The position numbers were made by a program, and so were the translations under genes. From positions 93,922,315-93,986,314 of the forward strand of contig NC_079147.1 of assembly GCF_945859685.1 (NCBI RefSeq): a DNA stretch of 64,000 bases, in the 5' to 3' direction. The notes below the pieces were generated by a model. The model did no database searches. It was not told the origin of the DNA and saw nothing but the letters and a program-made list of their open reading frames with translations. Source of the DNA: Eupeodes corollae. Taxonomy: Eukaryota; Arthropoda; Insecta; Diptera; Syrphidae. Of the stretch, positions 21,961-34,290 are shown piece after piece. The first letter of the stretch is position 1. Every line of letters begins with the position of its first letter.

Positions 21961-24900
21961 ATTGTTTTTCAGACAGCGACATTACGAAAAGGGAAATAGA
22001 AAATATCAATAGGGGTAAGAAAGTCCTGTATTATGATGGAAGTGTAATTTTTATCCCAGGAAAGAAATTTTATCCGGCAAAGACTGTACCCTCTCCTATG
22101 CTATGGCATATTCTTACCTGCGAGATTGAATTTTTATCCAGAATACACTCGCTCTTTCTCCTCTTTTTCGACTCGGCGAACGTTTAGTGTTTTGTATATG
22201 TTTAGAGATTCTGTTGTTTTGGGTAATTAAGACTTCTTGCATTGTTTGCACTTAAAGGTAAGGCATTAGACATTTCTTAAGGCCTAATTGCACCTAATCA
22301 TAAATACATAAATCCTGAAAGGAAACACGCGATATTGTATTTTGTGATGCGAGAGGGGCGAGAAATGATTTTCTCTGAAACGAATCTGAAGGTCTTTACG
22401 ACGACGATTATACTGGTACTATGTACGTATATTTTATTTATTTTTTCTTAAGTTAAGAATTTGCCTGCGTGTTTTTCCAGCCTTCTTCTCACTCCTACAT
22501 ACTGTCTTTTCGACTTGTCTTGAGAAAAAAAGTTTTATGAGCCAAAATTTCTGGGAACCTCAAAACTGCTAAAGTAGCTAAAAGTAAGTATATATGAATA
22601 TTCATTTATTTTATGATATAGTTAAGCAATAAAGTTTATATGGTCCGGTAGCGCGAGTTGTTTAAGTCGATATACTGCGTGTATTTAGGTAACGTTTTTA
22701 CACCGTTATTTAAATGAAGGAAGGATTTTCGTAGTGTTTTCTGTTAAACCACATATGAGTTAACCTAATCGGATTTTCTCTTCATTTTTTTTTCTTTTTG
22801 TATCGCTTACACATAAGTATTGAGTAAATATAACAGAATCAGTAAGTTTACTTAAGATTATCACATCTGTCGCAGGATAAAATTGAATGAAAATTTCAAA
22901 TAAATCGTAGTGAAAAAGTCAAAAACTGTAACACACATCCTCGTTTCCCATTGTTTATCTTTCGGTTACAATATAAAGCCGTCTCAGTTTTGCCAGTCGA
23001 CTGATTTGATGATCGGGCCACCCTCAATTTTTAGCCATCAAAAGAGCATATGCATCAGGGTGCGAGTTTTATCGAGAGCATCGGGGTATCAATACTTCTT
23101 ATATTCTTTTAGGGGTTTCGATTTTAACGTGTGTTGGCCGTTGTCGTATTAAAATATACTCTTTTGCAAATAAACCAATAAATGAACACGTGAACTCAAA
23201 AGCCAGTGGTGGATGTGAGTAGGAATTTGTGGGATGTGCTTGGGAACTTGTTCTTTTTATACTTATAAATTATTGGATTCAACCCTTTTCGGGGAATGAG
23301 TTGAAATATTAGCAAATTGGTTTTATTGGAAAAAAAAAGAAAACAGTGTCAAGGCTTGCTAAAGAAAAAAAAAACATTAATCAACTGGTTTAATTTGTCC
23401 TTACAAAATTCGATGATTCTATACCTCTGACATAGTGTGATGTCTTATGTGATATTTTTCTAAGCTTTGGAACATTTTAATTGTACTAAACTTATTTAAA
23501 CAACATTATTTAACACATATTAAAATTTAGTAAAAACGAAACACTAACTTTTTTAAAGTTTGTACTTCAGCTCTTTTGTTTATTTTTGATGGATTTTTAT
23601 AAGACTCTTGAAATAGTATAAATCATCACTTTCATTCAGTGTCAACTAACAAAATAAAAAAAGAACATGCCCAACTTCCGTTTGTTAGCAAAAATAAACA
23701 TTTTTTGCACCAACAAAAAGAATTATGATTTCGTTAAATAGACTGCTTAGGTTATAATATCACTTTCAAACGTCAACCCCCTGCGCACCCTAACCAGAAA
23801 AAGAGCAAAATTCTTTCAAAAAAGCCATAAATCTCAAGTAAAATGCAACCCCCTTCACATGTGCAAAATCTGACTCTATTATATTGTTAAAATATAGGTA
23901 GATGCATCCGCAGCCGCATGCATGCATGTTTAGCATCGATATCCCTTATACATACATTTGGCCCCCTTTCTAACACAAGGCCTACGAAAAAGATATCAAC
24001 TTCATCACTGGTATCGGTATCTCTGACTTATTCTGTTTGTAGGTAACATTATGTTGTATCTTTTCTATGTATGTATCATTTTTGAACACCGTGCGAGCCA
24101 AAGTACAATTCTTCGAAGCACGCATTGTTACATGTGTGAATCATTCGAATTGAGCTGTTAGATTTTTGGAAAATAAAGAAATTAATAAATTACCTTGACA
24201 TTGATGGTACAACCCACCCGGCCGCCACGCCACCGGCCGACATCCACCATCCGTGTATAGTCTTGTCGTAACTCATGATCTTCTTAAATGGTTTGGTATG
24301 TTCTAGTGCACTTTCCTTTACTGATATAATATATTTTGTTGTATATGTTCATTAGTTCATGAGTGCTGCCACAGATGCATATAAATATACTAAAAAGGGA
24401 TCAAATGCTGCAAAAGGAAAAAGTAAGTAAGTTAATGATGATTTTATCAATTGTTTCGGATAACGATTGTTTTAGTTGGACGATTTCTGAGGGCTCTCAC
24501 TTATAAATAAACTGATTGAAGTAAAGGCTGGTGATATAGGTCAATTAAGAATGGTTTTACGGTTGGTGAATTAATTTTATCAAAATACTCGAACACTCCA
24601 TTAAAGGGGAAAACTTATTCTTCTCAAAAATATATTTCAGTTATAAACTAAATATTTAATATTTAAAGTAATAAGAAATTGATATTTATTAAAGACTCAA
24701 TTATATATCAGTTTAATTGTCTAAAAAGATTTTTTGTGAGTGAAATATTTTAACACGCTATTGTCGATAATTTTGACAGAAAAGCCTTAATATTCCACAC
24801 ATTTATAGAAATTAACATTGTCTTTGATATTTTTGTTTTAAGAAAAATATCCAATAAAAAACATATTTTTAAAAACTCAATAAAATTTAACAGAATTATT

Positions 24901-25555
24901 ATAATTTTGACATAAGAAAGAGAAGCATTCAACCTTCATTCATTCTTCTGTTTATTTTTACCATAAAATGTAAATAATTTTTAAAATTAAATACAAAATT
25001 AACCAAATTAGTTGAAGCGACGAAAATCCATTCAGTTATCGTTTAAGGGTTTAAGGTATTCTTTAAGGCATTAGAAAAAGCAATGAAATATTTAATATGA
25101 AAACAAATTTTATATCGTTCTATAAATAAATGTATATTTTCTGGCAGACTCTGTGTTGTTTATTTTATATATGTGTATTATTGAATGAACTATGGATGCC
25201 AGTACTGCATTTGCATTCACTTGATGTTTATAACATTGAAAAACAAATAAAATAGTTATATTACTGTTGTGTAGTTTTGTTATATAACTTGGCCATTCAC
25301 GTTAAAATAAAACACAACATTTCCCTGTATTTTTATTTTAAATCTTTAAAGCCAACTTTTAGAATATTAAACTATTTTTCTAGCAGAAAAAAGGCGAAGA
25401 CAATGATATTGACTTTGGGACATGGTGTTCAGAGTCAATATAGTTTTTTATTCACAAGACACTCAATTAAACAATAAGTACATGGGACTTGAATAAAGTG
25501 TTTTAATTTGTTAAATGCATAAATAGGGGTTATGTTCTTATTTGTAACTCATTAG
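21961..25555. promoter_or_regulatory. ftz upstream flank, transposon-poor, possible enhancers
   Basis: This is about 3.6 kb upstream of ftz without a recognisable transposon. Possible sites are Runt-type AAACCACA at about 22746-22753, a Zelda/TAGteam-type TAGGTAG at 23895-23901 close to a CATGCATGCATG run, a one-mismatch Ftz-F1-type TGTCAAGGTAA on the minus strand at about 24190-24200, and a GC-rich patch at about 24205-24265. Single short motifs are expected by chance, so the case rests mainly on position and on the lack of repeats. Confidence 0.3.
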
Positions 25556-25560
25556 AACTA

Positions 25561-26300
25561 AGGTTAGGTTAGGTTAGGTTAAAGTGGCTGTCCAAGATGG
25601 AAATGGACAACCTTAGGCCAGTTTAATGGCCCATTGTGATACGACATGAATCTTGAGGCGTCCTCCTAAGCTCAATGGAACCAGTTTGAGTCCTTTACGA
25701 AAGGTGAGAGGCTGATTATGCAGATATGATTTGGATCGCTTAGATCGTTTAAGAAGAATACTAATAGGTAATTCTTGGGTTTTCAAGCCAAAGCAGGGCA
25801 TAAACAGAGAAGATGAAGTACTGTTTCCTCCTCTTACTCGTCTACGCTTCTACAAAAGTCATTTGAAAATACGTCTAGTCGCGTGGCGTGCTTTTCTATT
25901 AGACGGTGTCCAGTTATTACAACTATTATCGAGCTTATAAGCGATGCTTAGAGATAGCAATCACCTTGAACGCTTTAAAACCAGTGTTGGCCAGATATTT
26001 TTTGTGACCTGACACGTGGAGATGTTGTTCCACCCGGTGTCTGCCCTCCTCACAGCATCTTGCATTAGCAACAGTTTACAAGTAGCGATTGGTATGCCAG
26101 TATGTGCCAAACGTGGTAGGATGGGCTGCACTGTACCGTTCCTGGCGAGTTCATCTGCCTTACAGTTATCTGGAATGTCTCTATGGCTCGGCACCTAGCA
26201 AAGGTGAATATTAAACTGTTGTGCCATCTCCATTATGATCGACAGTTATGGACTGTTATAGAGTTGGAACTAAAGAGTGGTTAAATTTTAAGGACCGATG
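25561..26300 (-). pseudogene. LINE RNase H domain and 3' end
   Basis: The minus strand reads as the RNase H domain of an I/LOA/R1-type non-LTR retrotransposon: EMAQQFNIHLC then a stop in place of the usual Trp, VPSHRDIPDNCKADELARNG (the His and Asp of the RNase H active site are visible), then, over frame breaks, a VITGHRLI-type block, C-R-S-x-x-D-E-EEETVLHLLC and CPALA, the Cys/His segment after RNase H. The 3' end is an (AACCT)n run (plus strand AGGTT repeats at 25561-25581). The RT domain is absent, as expected for a 5'-truncated insertion. Confidence 0.75.
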
Positions 26301-26394
26301 TTAAATGTGATCCACACCTTAACGTAAAGTTTAAATTTGATATTATTTAAAGATACACAATCAAGCAACGCGTTTAAGTTATTTAGGCGTTTAA

Positions 26395-27020
26395 GTCAAA
26401 ATGCATTTCGTGAAATTTGAGATAACTAGGTCTGTATTAGACACGAAAACATCAGTGCATGCTCGTTCAGCTCTTACTGCAGAAAATTTTGCTGCCTTTC
26501 GCAATAGTATGGCTGAAGATCGGTCCACCTTAACTTATAGTCGTTCCCAACAATTGAACCTCTCACGCTATTCGTTGATGAATATGATGCATATGGACTT
26601 TCATTTTCAAGCTTACGAGGTGCAATTAACTCAAGAATTAAGGCCTCTTGACCATTTTAAACGTCGTCAAATGTTAGAATGGTGGCAAGAAATGGCAACA
26701 GTGGATGATGATGATGATCATCATCGTCTTGAGTGACAGGGCACAATTTTGACCTCATTTTGCCGCATTTGTTATTGTGACTTTCGAAAACCCAATGCAT
26801 TCACAAAGTATGACCGTTGGGAAGGTTTATGAGTTGGCGGCATAATCTGGCCGTATTTTTTTTTCAAAATGAGGACGCTCAGGCAGTTGTACTGTGAATG
26901 GTGTTCTCTATCCTGAAATGATAACGATCTTTTCATGGCCCGAATTGGAAAATATAGATGTGGACGATATGTGGTTTTAGCAGGACTTGGAACACAGCTA
27001 ACGAAACGGCCCTTAAAATT
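26395..27020 (+). pseudogene. Decayed mariner-type transposase
   Basis: A 111-codon open frame at 26401-26736 matches the mariner N-terminal region: KFEITRSV, a remnant of R-S-A-E-N-I-A-A-x-R-x-S, RSQQLNLS, then HMDFHFQAYEVQLTQELRPL and DHFKRRQM. The catalytic part is compressed and frameshifted: a WPYFFF remnant of GPYFFENE, a VNGVLYPEMI-type block, WPELENIDVDDMWF-QQD in another frame, ending at about 27015. A segment between about 26740 and 26850 is missing. Confidence 0.75.
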
Positions 27021-27229
27021 TGACCAACCTTTATATGGCTAGCATTGAATTCGTACAAAATGTTGGACTCGACATCTAAATCAAAAATTACAATGGAAGA
27101 CAAGTCGAAAAAATGGGTTCCTCGATTTCGTCGGTCTGTCTGTCTATCCTCATCGCTAAGAGCCCAAACCATTGGGCCGATTGAGTTCAAATTTGAAAAT
27201 ATAGTTTTTAAGCAGATTCACGTTAGGCG

Positions 27230-28675
27230 TTTTTAACTTATAGTAATATGTCTGATTTGTCAAATTGAAAATTTTGACATTTTTCGGCGTTTCAACGTCC
27301 CTACAGTCAAAAAAAAAGATTTTTAGAAAGCTGTCTGTAAGTGCGTATGTGTACGTCCATAGCTCAAGAACCAAAAGAGATATCGATTTAAAATAAATTT
27401 TTTTATGCAGATAAAAAGGCAGAAAGGGATCTCAAGAAAATTGCATAGGTGGTTTTTTTTACCCTAGCAGTTAAAAAAAAGGTGAAAACTTTGGTTAACT
27501 CTTAATATCTCAAGAATCAAGTATATTTTTTGAGCAAAATCCAATTAACGTTTTTTTTTTTAATCAAAAAAGCTGAAAAAAATATTCACCGCAAAAATTT
27601 TACGAGTTACAAATAATTTTATCTCCAAAACAATTTTGTGCAACGAAAAATAAAGTTTTTAACATCTTGTAAAATTTTAAGAAAAATCGAATGACAGTTT
27701 TTTTTCTAAAAAAAAAACCTTAAAAAAAAAACATTTTGGTAAAAATTATCTTTTCAAAACTTTGAGATATTGGCTTTAAACTACTTTTATCCTTTCAGAA
27801 ATATTGTTTTCAACAATTGGTTAAATTGTGAGAAAAATCGAATTGACAGTGTGTTTCGAAAACAATAAAAACTTAAAAGAAAATTTAACAAAAGTTGGTA
27901 ATAATTATTTTTCCACTTAAATATCTTTTCAAAACTTTGAAATTTTGGCTTTATACAACTTTTTTCCTTTTAAATATATTGTTGTCAACATTCAGTAAAA
28001 TTGTTAGAAAAATCGAATTGGCAGTGTTTTTACAAAAAATAAAAACTTAAAAGAAAATTTAACAAAAATTGATAAAAATTGACTTCGATTCAAATTTTTT
28101 TTCAAAACTTTGGAATATTGGGTTTAAACTACTTTTATGTTTTAAAAAATATTGTTGTCAACACTCAGGTAAATTTTGAGGAAAATCTAGTTGACAGTTT
28201 TTTCTACAAAAAATAAAAACCTAACAAAGAAACAATACTAAAACTTGTTAAAAATTCAATCTTTTCAAAAATATTGTCCTCAAACTTGTGAAATAAAATT
28301 TTAGTTTTGTTTTTTTATAAGAAAAAAAAATCTACAAAAAATTGTACGCAAATTCGGTAAAAATTGATGTTCGGTTCTTGATATCTCTCAAATTAATTTC
28401 ATTCTTCCAATTTGTAAAAATTTAATAAATGCTACTTAAATTGGTAAAAATTTGTTTTCGACTAAAAATCCCTTTAACAAAACTAGATTTTCAAACTAAA
28501 CTATTTCTTTATATGAAAAATACTGTTGGTAATTTAAATTTTTTTAAGAATAACTCAACTAACAACTTTTTTAACCCAACACGAAAAAATACAAACTTTT
28601 AAGCCCGACAAATCGACAGACGGGATGGGAAGTTATCAGTCTCGGTCGCATCCACAGCCTCTTTTTTTAATTTTG
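27230..28675 (+). repeat. Family A repeat, copy 4 (about 1.4 kb)
   Basis: The head has TTAACTTATAGTAATATGTC, CAAATTGAAAATTTTGACA, TTTTTAGAAAGCTGTCTGTA and AGCTCAAGAACC. At least four body units with a spacing of about 160-175 bp follow, for example near 27735, 27893, 28067 and 28242. The tail is GACGGGATGGGAAGTTATCAG, GTCGCATCCACAGCC then a T run. Confidence 0.8.
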
Positions 28676-30455
28676 TTTTTAGGACTTCAAATAATACACA
28701 TTTCTTGTTCAAAAATCGAAAATTCGGCTTTTCTCAAAAACGAACCCATAGATTTTTGTTAAATTTTCACAGGAAATAATGAACTGTTTCAATTATATTC
28801 TCTCTGCTCAAGCATTTATACGGTCTTAGTAATATTTGATGGTCAAAAACAGTATTTTTTACTTTTGATTTTTTTTTAATATTAAACTTTTTTTTCGAAA
28901 TTGGATATCTCATAATTTAGTGTTTATTATTAACTAAATTCAAACTTGCAGTGTATATTAATAAGCTCTAACAATCTGCTACCAAAAATATTTTTTATAA
29001 CTTAAATTGAAATGTAGGTATGTATAAGAAATTAATATAAGAAAAAACCGTTTGAACGATTTTCAAATAAAAATTTCGAAAAATTCAAGTTTTAAAAGAA
29101 ATCAAATGTTATTTAAATTTGTAAAATACATACAATATTTTAGAAAATACTCTTTGGATACATGATCACGTTTGAGCGACTCATTCGTGTTTTTTTCTTT
29201 TTAATAGCATCTTCCCGAGTTTCTCTTTTAATTTTGGAGAAAAAGTCAAAGAAATAAATATTTCGAAAGTGTAGATTAATAAATATTTATTTTTATAACG
29301 AATCAATGAATTATTTAAAACTTGTCAAATAGCCACATTTATTCCTGAAATAGCCTTTCAAAATAATTCATATAACTACGATTAAAATGTCACTTAGTCA
29401 AAAAATGCGTTTCTTATTAGTGATGTGACTTTCAACCTGAAGAAAACACTGAAACAGTTCGCACGTATTCTCATTGTAAATACCTCAAGACTATATGCTT
29501 ATTGAAATATTTCTTCTGAAGGTCATTGAAAATTATACACGACCAAACATCAAGAAACAAAATAACAAGCATAACGCAATAACGATTCACATTAGATACA
29601 GATCATATAGAAAATCCTTAAGGACAACATCACTTTATTCTCACACAAAACAAAACTGTTTATACCTTCCTTCCTACCTAACCTACCTATAGGTCGTGTG
29701 CCACTTACACTCAGAGATATGTCCTTCACAACCTGTCAACAAAAATAAACATAATGTGACTACTTATTGTCATCTTCATTCACATCAATTCGAGGACATT
29801 ATTTTTCTTTAGGATTTTGTTTCTTTTTACATTTTTTATTGTCATCATATCAATTCACACAGGACAAGACAGGACAGTGGCATCAAGGTCATAGAGAAGG
29901 CAAAACACATTGGCTTCTGAAGTTAAATATATTTATATTGAATCGGGGAAAGACAAAGTCAAGAAGTCAAAGCCATATAGTGTCCACCAACAAGGAAGGA
30001 GAAATTAACGCGGGTGGTACAAATATGTACATAAACATTTTAAATTTTACACTAGCTCTTTATGTCCTTGAACTAGTTTTAAATTGTCCTTTCTATGAGG
30101 ATAAAATATTGAGCATTGAATGACAATTGGCAAGTCGTGATTGAGATGGAACGTTTCAAATTATATAATTCGCATGTATGTGTGTATAACGGTGGCAGAG
30201 ACTTAAATTGTTTTCATAAATTAAGGAGAGTGTACCAGACATCTGTTGGATTTTGCTTAATTGCTCAATTTGAAGACTATAACTAATTTAAAATGTTGAC
30301 TGCTGTTCTTGAGAGTATAGGCATAATATTTGCTTAGGGTTACAGAAACGTAAACATTGACTAAGAAACTAGCAATTACCTTACAACTAGATGGGGCTAT
30401 ACAAATAAATTTAATGAAATAAATAAAATATTTGCATTGAATATTGAATTTCCAT
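28676..30455. other. AT-rich intergenic DNA
   Basis: No recognised feature. The 118-codon frame at 29767-30123 begins with a hydrophobic stretch but shows no family motif, and I do not call it. Confidence 0.4.
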
Positions 30456-30459
30456 AAAA

Positions 30460-30720
30460 TGACCGAATGCGACCCACACTAATATTTTTCATCCCGTCTG
30501 TCGATTTGACTTGCTTAAAACTTTATACAAATATTTTTAACAATATCTTGTTTGAGATAAATAATTTGAAGTCAATATATTCTTTGTTCTCCTAAGACTT
30601 GAGTCGAAAATAATTTCCTATCAGTTCTTTTTTTTGTAGAATTTCATGTTTTGTTAAATTTTCTTACAAACGTTTTTTATAAAGATAAAAGATATTGAGT
30701 CAAAAGAACTGAAGAGAACA
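30460..30720 (-). repeat. Family A repeat, 3' fragment
   Basis: Reverse complement of the family tail (CATCCCGTCTGTCGATTTG preceded by GCGACCCACACT) plus one diverged body unit. Confidence 0.7.
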
Positions 30721-30999
30721 GAGACGTACTCAGGACAGCGTAAATAGATCCAGAAGAAGCAAACTTTGAAAAAGTGGAGGCGTTGAAGCTTCTTTCCAGC
30801 AAGTGAATATTAGCATTCGCCCCTACCACTATCTGGAAAACAGAGCCCTTAATCACTTTTACCTTCGAAATGATATGACATAATGGCGATCTGAGAACCG
30901 CGGTTGAATGATCATTTCTTTGCAAATTCCATTATCGTCGACCAAACGGTACCAAGTCCCTTATAGTGATGTAGGTTGAGCGTATCTTCAACTCAATAA

Positions 31000-33330
31000 A
31001 AAAACAAAAAGTTAGCAGGTGTCGATGGTAGATCCAACGTTGTACTATGAAATTTACCGATTGAGCAATTGACATTAACACCTCGCTCTTCAATAATGCA
31101 CTGAATAATGCATATTATCCAGTGCATTATAAGACCGCTATGGTTCATCCTCTCCCGAAAAAAGGAAAGGACAACTTCAACCCGAGTATCAGCAAAATTT
31201 TCGAAAAGCTCATCAATAGGGCTCTGACTAAGTGGGCTGTGGACAGCAAAATTATTCCTGATAAACAGTTCGGGTTCAAGGCGGGTCATGGCACAATTCA
31301 TGCTGCGTCTAAACTCGTTTCTGATATAAAATGGAATGAATCAGGTGCTGTTCTGGTTGATCTGGAAAAGGCCTTTAACACCGAACGGTTAGAGGGTCTT
31401 TACCTAAAACTGAGCTGGCTTGGCATAAGCAAACCATTGTTGTATATACTTTATGATATGCTTAACGGTAGAAAGTTTGTTGTCAAAAGTGGCAATATAA
31501 CTTCTACCACAAAATTCTCAATTAAAAATGGTCTTCAACAGGGATCGGTGATTTCGCCGATTCTCTTCAGCAGTTACACCAGCGATCTGATAGGTATAGT
31601 CTTACAAAGGCAATTGCGTACACCGACGATCTAATTGCGTACAGAACGGCCCGAGAGGTCGAGGTTATTAGAATTCTCTTGCAGCACCATTTCGACAAGA
31701 TTAAGCGATATTGCGACGACTGGAAACTGAAAATAAATGTCTAGAAGTCGGAGACAATTCTGTTCCGGACTCCGTTGGCTAGGGCCACGAGGGCTACGTG
31801 CAAGAATTGGCGCAAGATGTTCATCATTGATCTTCATGGGCAGCCATTAGCGAGCAAAAGTGTAGTGAAGTACCTCTGTATCTGGTTAGACGAAAAGGCT
31901 GTTTTTTAGCAGTCGGCTTGACCCCAGAGTGAAGGTAATTTCCAGAATGGCCCTCATACGGCCGATGATCATTTATGGTTGTTCTGTGTGGTTCAACGTT
32001 GCCCCTTCCCAGATGGAGAAGTTTCGGGTGTTCGAGCGACAGTGTTTACGACTCTGTACCAGCTTATATCAAACAGCCGAATCTTCTTAAGTGATTTCCA
32101 ACGAGGTCCTATACAACGGGGCTCGAATCACTAGAATTGACAATTTCGTGATAAGACTCGTTCGAGGTCAAATTGCAAGAGCTATGTCTTCGACCAACAA
32201 TTTTAATTTTCGGGGCTTTCTATCCGAACGACGAGTATTTTGAAAGTGCACGCTTGAGCGGCTTCATTCCGCCAGAGGCATTCCTCTTTTTAGATAGATG
32301 CGGTCTGAAACAGGATAAAAGTCTAGAAGTCGGAGACAATTCTGTTCCGGACTCCGTTGGCTAGGGCCACGAGGGCTACGTGCAAGAATTGGCGCAAGAT
32401 GTTCATCGTTGATCTTCATGGGCAGCCATTAGCGAGCAAAAGTGTAGTGAACTACCTCGCTATCTGGTTAGATCAATATTCATATTTCGACAGACATATA
32501 AATGGTACTCTAATCAGTCCCAGAGGAGCCTTCACTCTGACAAAACGGCTATTTTGTACATCAGTCGGCTTGACCGCAGAGTGAAGGTAATTTGCCACAT
32601 AGCCCTCATTCGACCGATCGTTTATGGTTGTGCTGTGTGGTTCAACGTTACCAATTTCTAAATAGTGAAGTTTCGGGTGTTCAAGCAGTAGTGCTTACGA
32701 CGCCATACCGGCTGATATTGAACAGCCGAATCTTCTTACGTGTATTACTATTCCAACGAGGTCCTACACAACGGTGCTAGAATCAACAGAATTGACAATT
32801 TCGTGATAAAACTCGTTCGAGGTCACATTGCAAAAGCTATGACTTCGATCAACAATTTAAATTTCGGGCGTTCTATCCGAACGACGAGTATTTTGAGTGT
32901 GCACGCTAGTTTACCACGTCAGACAATGTACCGTAGATAGGCGACTCCTGTACAATCGAGTCTTCTTCGTGGCACAAGGCGGAGCAGAGCTCCTTCGGTT
33001 CAGTAGAGCTGTATCCGAACGGTACCAAACTGATGGGGTGAAGCATGAAAACCAGTTTTGTTTTTTGTGGCTTCAATCGGTACTTGATAGTGGGTAGTCG
33101 GGATGGGATTTTAAGCATACTTGTTTTATAGTTGTAGGGTTTAGTTTTCAGTAGAATAGGCATGGTGGCAGAAACAAAAAATGTTTATAGTTTATAGATA
33201 GAATAGGTAGCTTAAGTTAATTTTAAGTTTTATTTAAGGACCTATTTTGAAGAAGAAGTTTTTAAGCAAAAATAAAAATGGGTATTGATATTAGTTTTTT
33301 TTTTATTTTCTACTGAATAAAAAATAAATA
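31000..33330 (+). mobile_element. LINE-A non-LTR retrotransposon, decayed, 3' half duplicated
   Basis: Reverse transcriptase of a LINE that copies its own RNA at the insertion site. The frame enters as NTSLFNNALNNAYYP and VHYKTAMVHPLPKKGKDNF; a short deletion removes the YRPISLL block; then ISKIFEKLINRAL, FGFKAGHGT, AVLVDLEKAFN (first catalytic Asp), GLQQGSVISPILFS, and after a -1/+1 break near 31590 YTDDLIAY at 31619 (usually YADD; both catalytic Asp kept). The endonuclease is missing. From 31741 the C-terminal part is present twice in tandem, offset 582 bp (31741 and 32323), each copy with its own stops and deletions. The 3' UTR runs to about 33330, ending A-rich. Clade not resolved (Jockey- or I-like). 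A second copy is at 2082-2795. Confidence 0.85.
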
Positions 33331-33355
33331 AAATTGAATTGAATTTAAAGTTAAC

Positions 33356-33470
33356 TTAGTGTATCCGTATGGGACCAGTAAGTTAGATGTAAGTTATGGA
33401 TAATTAGGCTAGTTGTATGAATTTTTGTTTAGCTTTAATATAGTTTTGAGACGAAATTAATGGAAATGAA
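33356..33470 (+). repeat. Short repeat matching 860-968
   Basis: About 80% identical to the reverse complement of 860-968. It is followed by an A-rich run and then directly by a SINE. Confidence 0.6.
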
Positions 33471-33490
33471 TTTAAAAAAAAAGAAAAAGG

Positions 33491-33750
33491 TGAGTTGGAC
33501 TGTCATGCGAGAGGTCTTGGGTTTGATCCCCGCCTGAGACACCTTAAGTTTTTTTTTTCACAAAGTCTCCAAGAGTAATTCTTGTCATGAAAAGTGGTTT
33601 CTCAAATTAGCCGTTCGGATTCGGCATATAAACTGTTGTTCCCCTCCAATTACTCCTGCAATTCCTCGCACACAGGAATGGTCGAGAGTTGTTAGTCACT
33701 AGGCATTGGTTCTTTACGGACTGTTGCGCCACCTAATTTATTTATTTAAG
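33491..33750 (+). repeat. tRNA-derived SINE
   Basis: It begins within the tRNA-like head (TTGGACTGTCATGCGAGAGG, B-box-like GGTCTTGGGTTTGATCC), then the body with ATTCTTGTCATGAAAAG, GCCGTTCGGATTC and CACACAGGAATGGTCGAGAG, and the tail GGACTGTTGCGCCACCTAAT with TTTATTTATTT. The A box and first bases are missing. Confidence 0.85.
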
Positions 33751-33751
33751 T

Positions 33752-34290
33752 GATGTTTTTTTAAGGTTTTTACTTTTTGTAAAAAAACTGTCAATTCGAT
33801 TTTTCTCAAAACTGTACCAGATGTCAAAAACGTTATTTTTCTTTGCATTAAATTTGCGATAAGATAGTTTTTTATTTATAAAACATTCGCGTTGTAATTT
33901 TTTTAAAAGTTTTTTTTGATTCATAAAAAAACATTTATAGCATTTTTTTAAAGTATATTAGTTTTTTATCACGTGACAATATACAATACAAAATTGAGTT
34001 CAAGATGCTAGTGGTATTCGTTCGTGAGATATTTTATGTTAATTTGAGAGCCCTTTTTACATTTCTCTCCATTATTATCTGAACAAAATTTATTTGAAGT
34101 CGATATCTCTCCTTGTTTTTGAGATATGGACGAGTAAAATAGATTCCCGAACGTACCGACGTACGAACATAAGTGTACAGACGCACGCACAGACATCTCA
34201 CTAAAAATATTTTATATAAACTTAAGGAACCTGGAATTGTCAAAATCTTCAATTTGACAATTTTAAAAAACACTATAAGAAACCTACCCT
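33752..34290 (-). repeat. Family A repeat, head-containing fragment
   Basis: The reverse complement carries the head block: CAAATTGAAGATTTTGACA, then GTCTGTGCGTGCGTCTGTAC, TTCGTACGTCGGTACG, ATATCTCAAAAACAAGGAGA and part of a body unit. The tail is absent. Confidence 0.75.

Noticed and set aside
24185..24203. Ftz-F1 binding site TGTCAAGGTAA upstream of ftz as a firm regulatory site
   Set aside because: One mismatch from the consensus, more than 2.5 kb upstream, and a single short word; kept only as a hint in the flank description.
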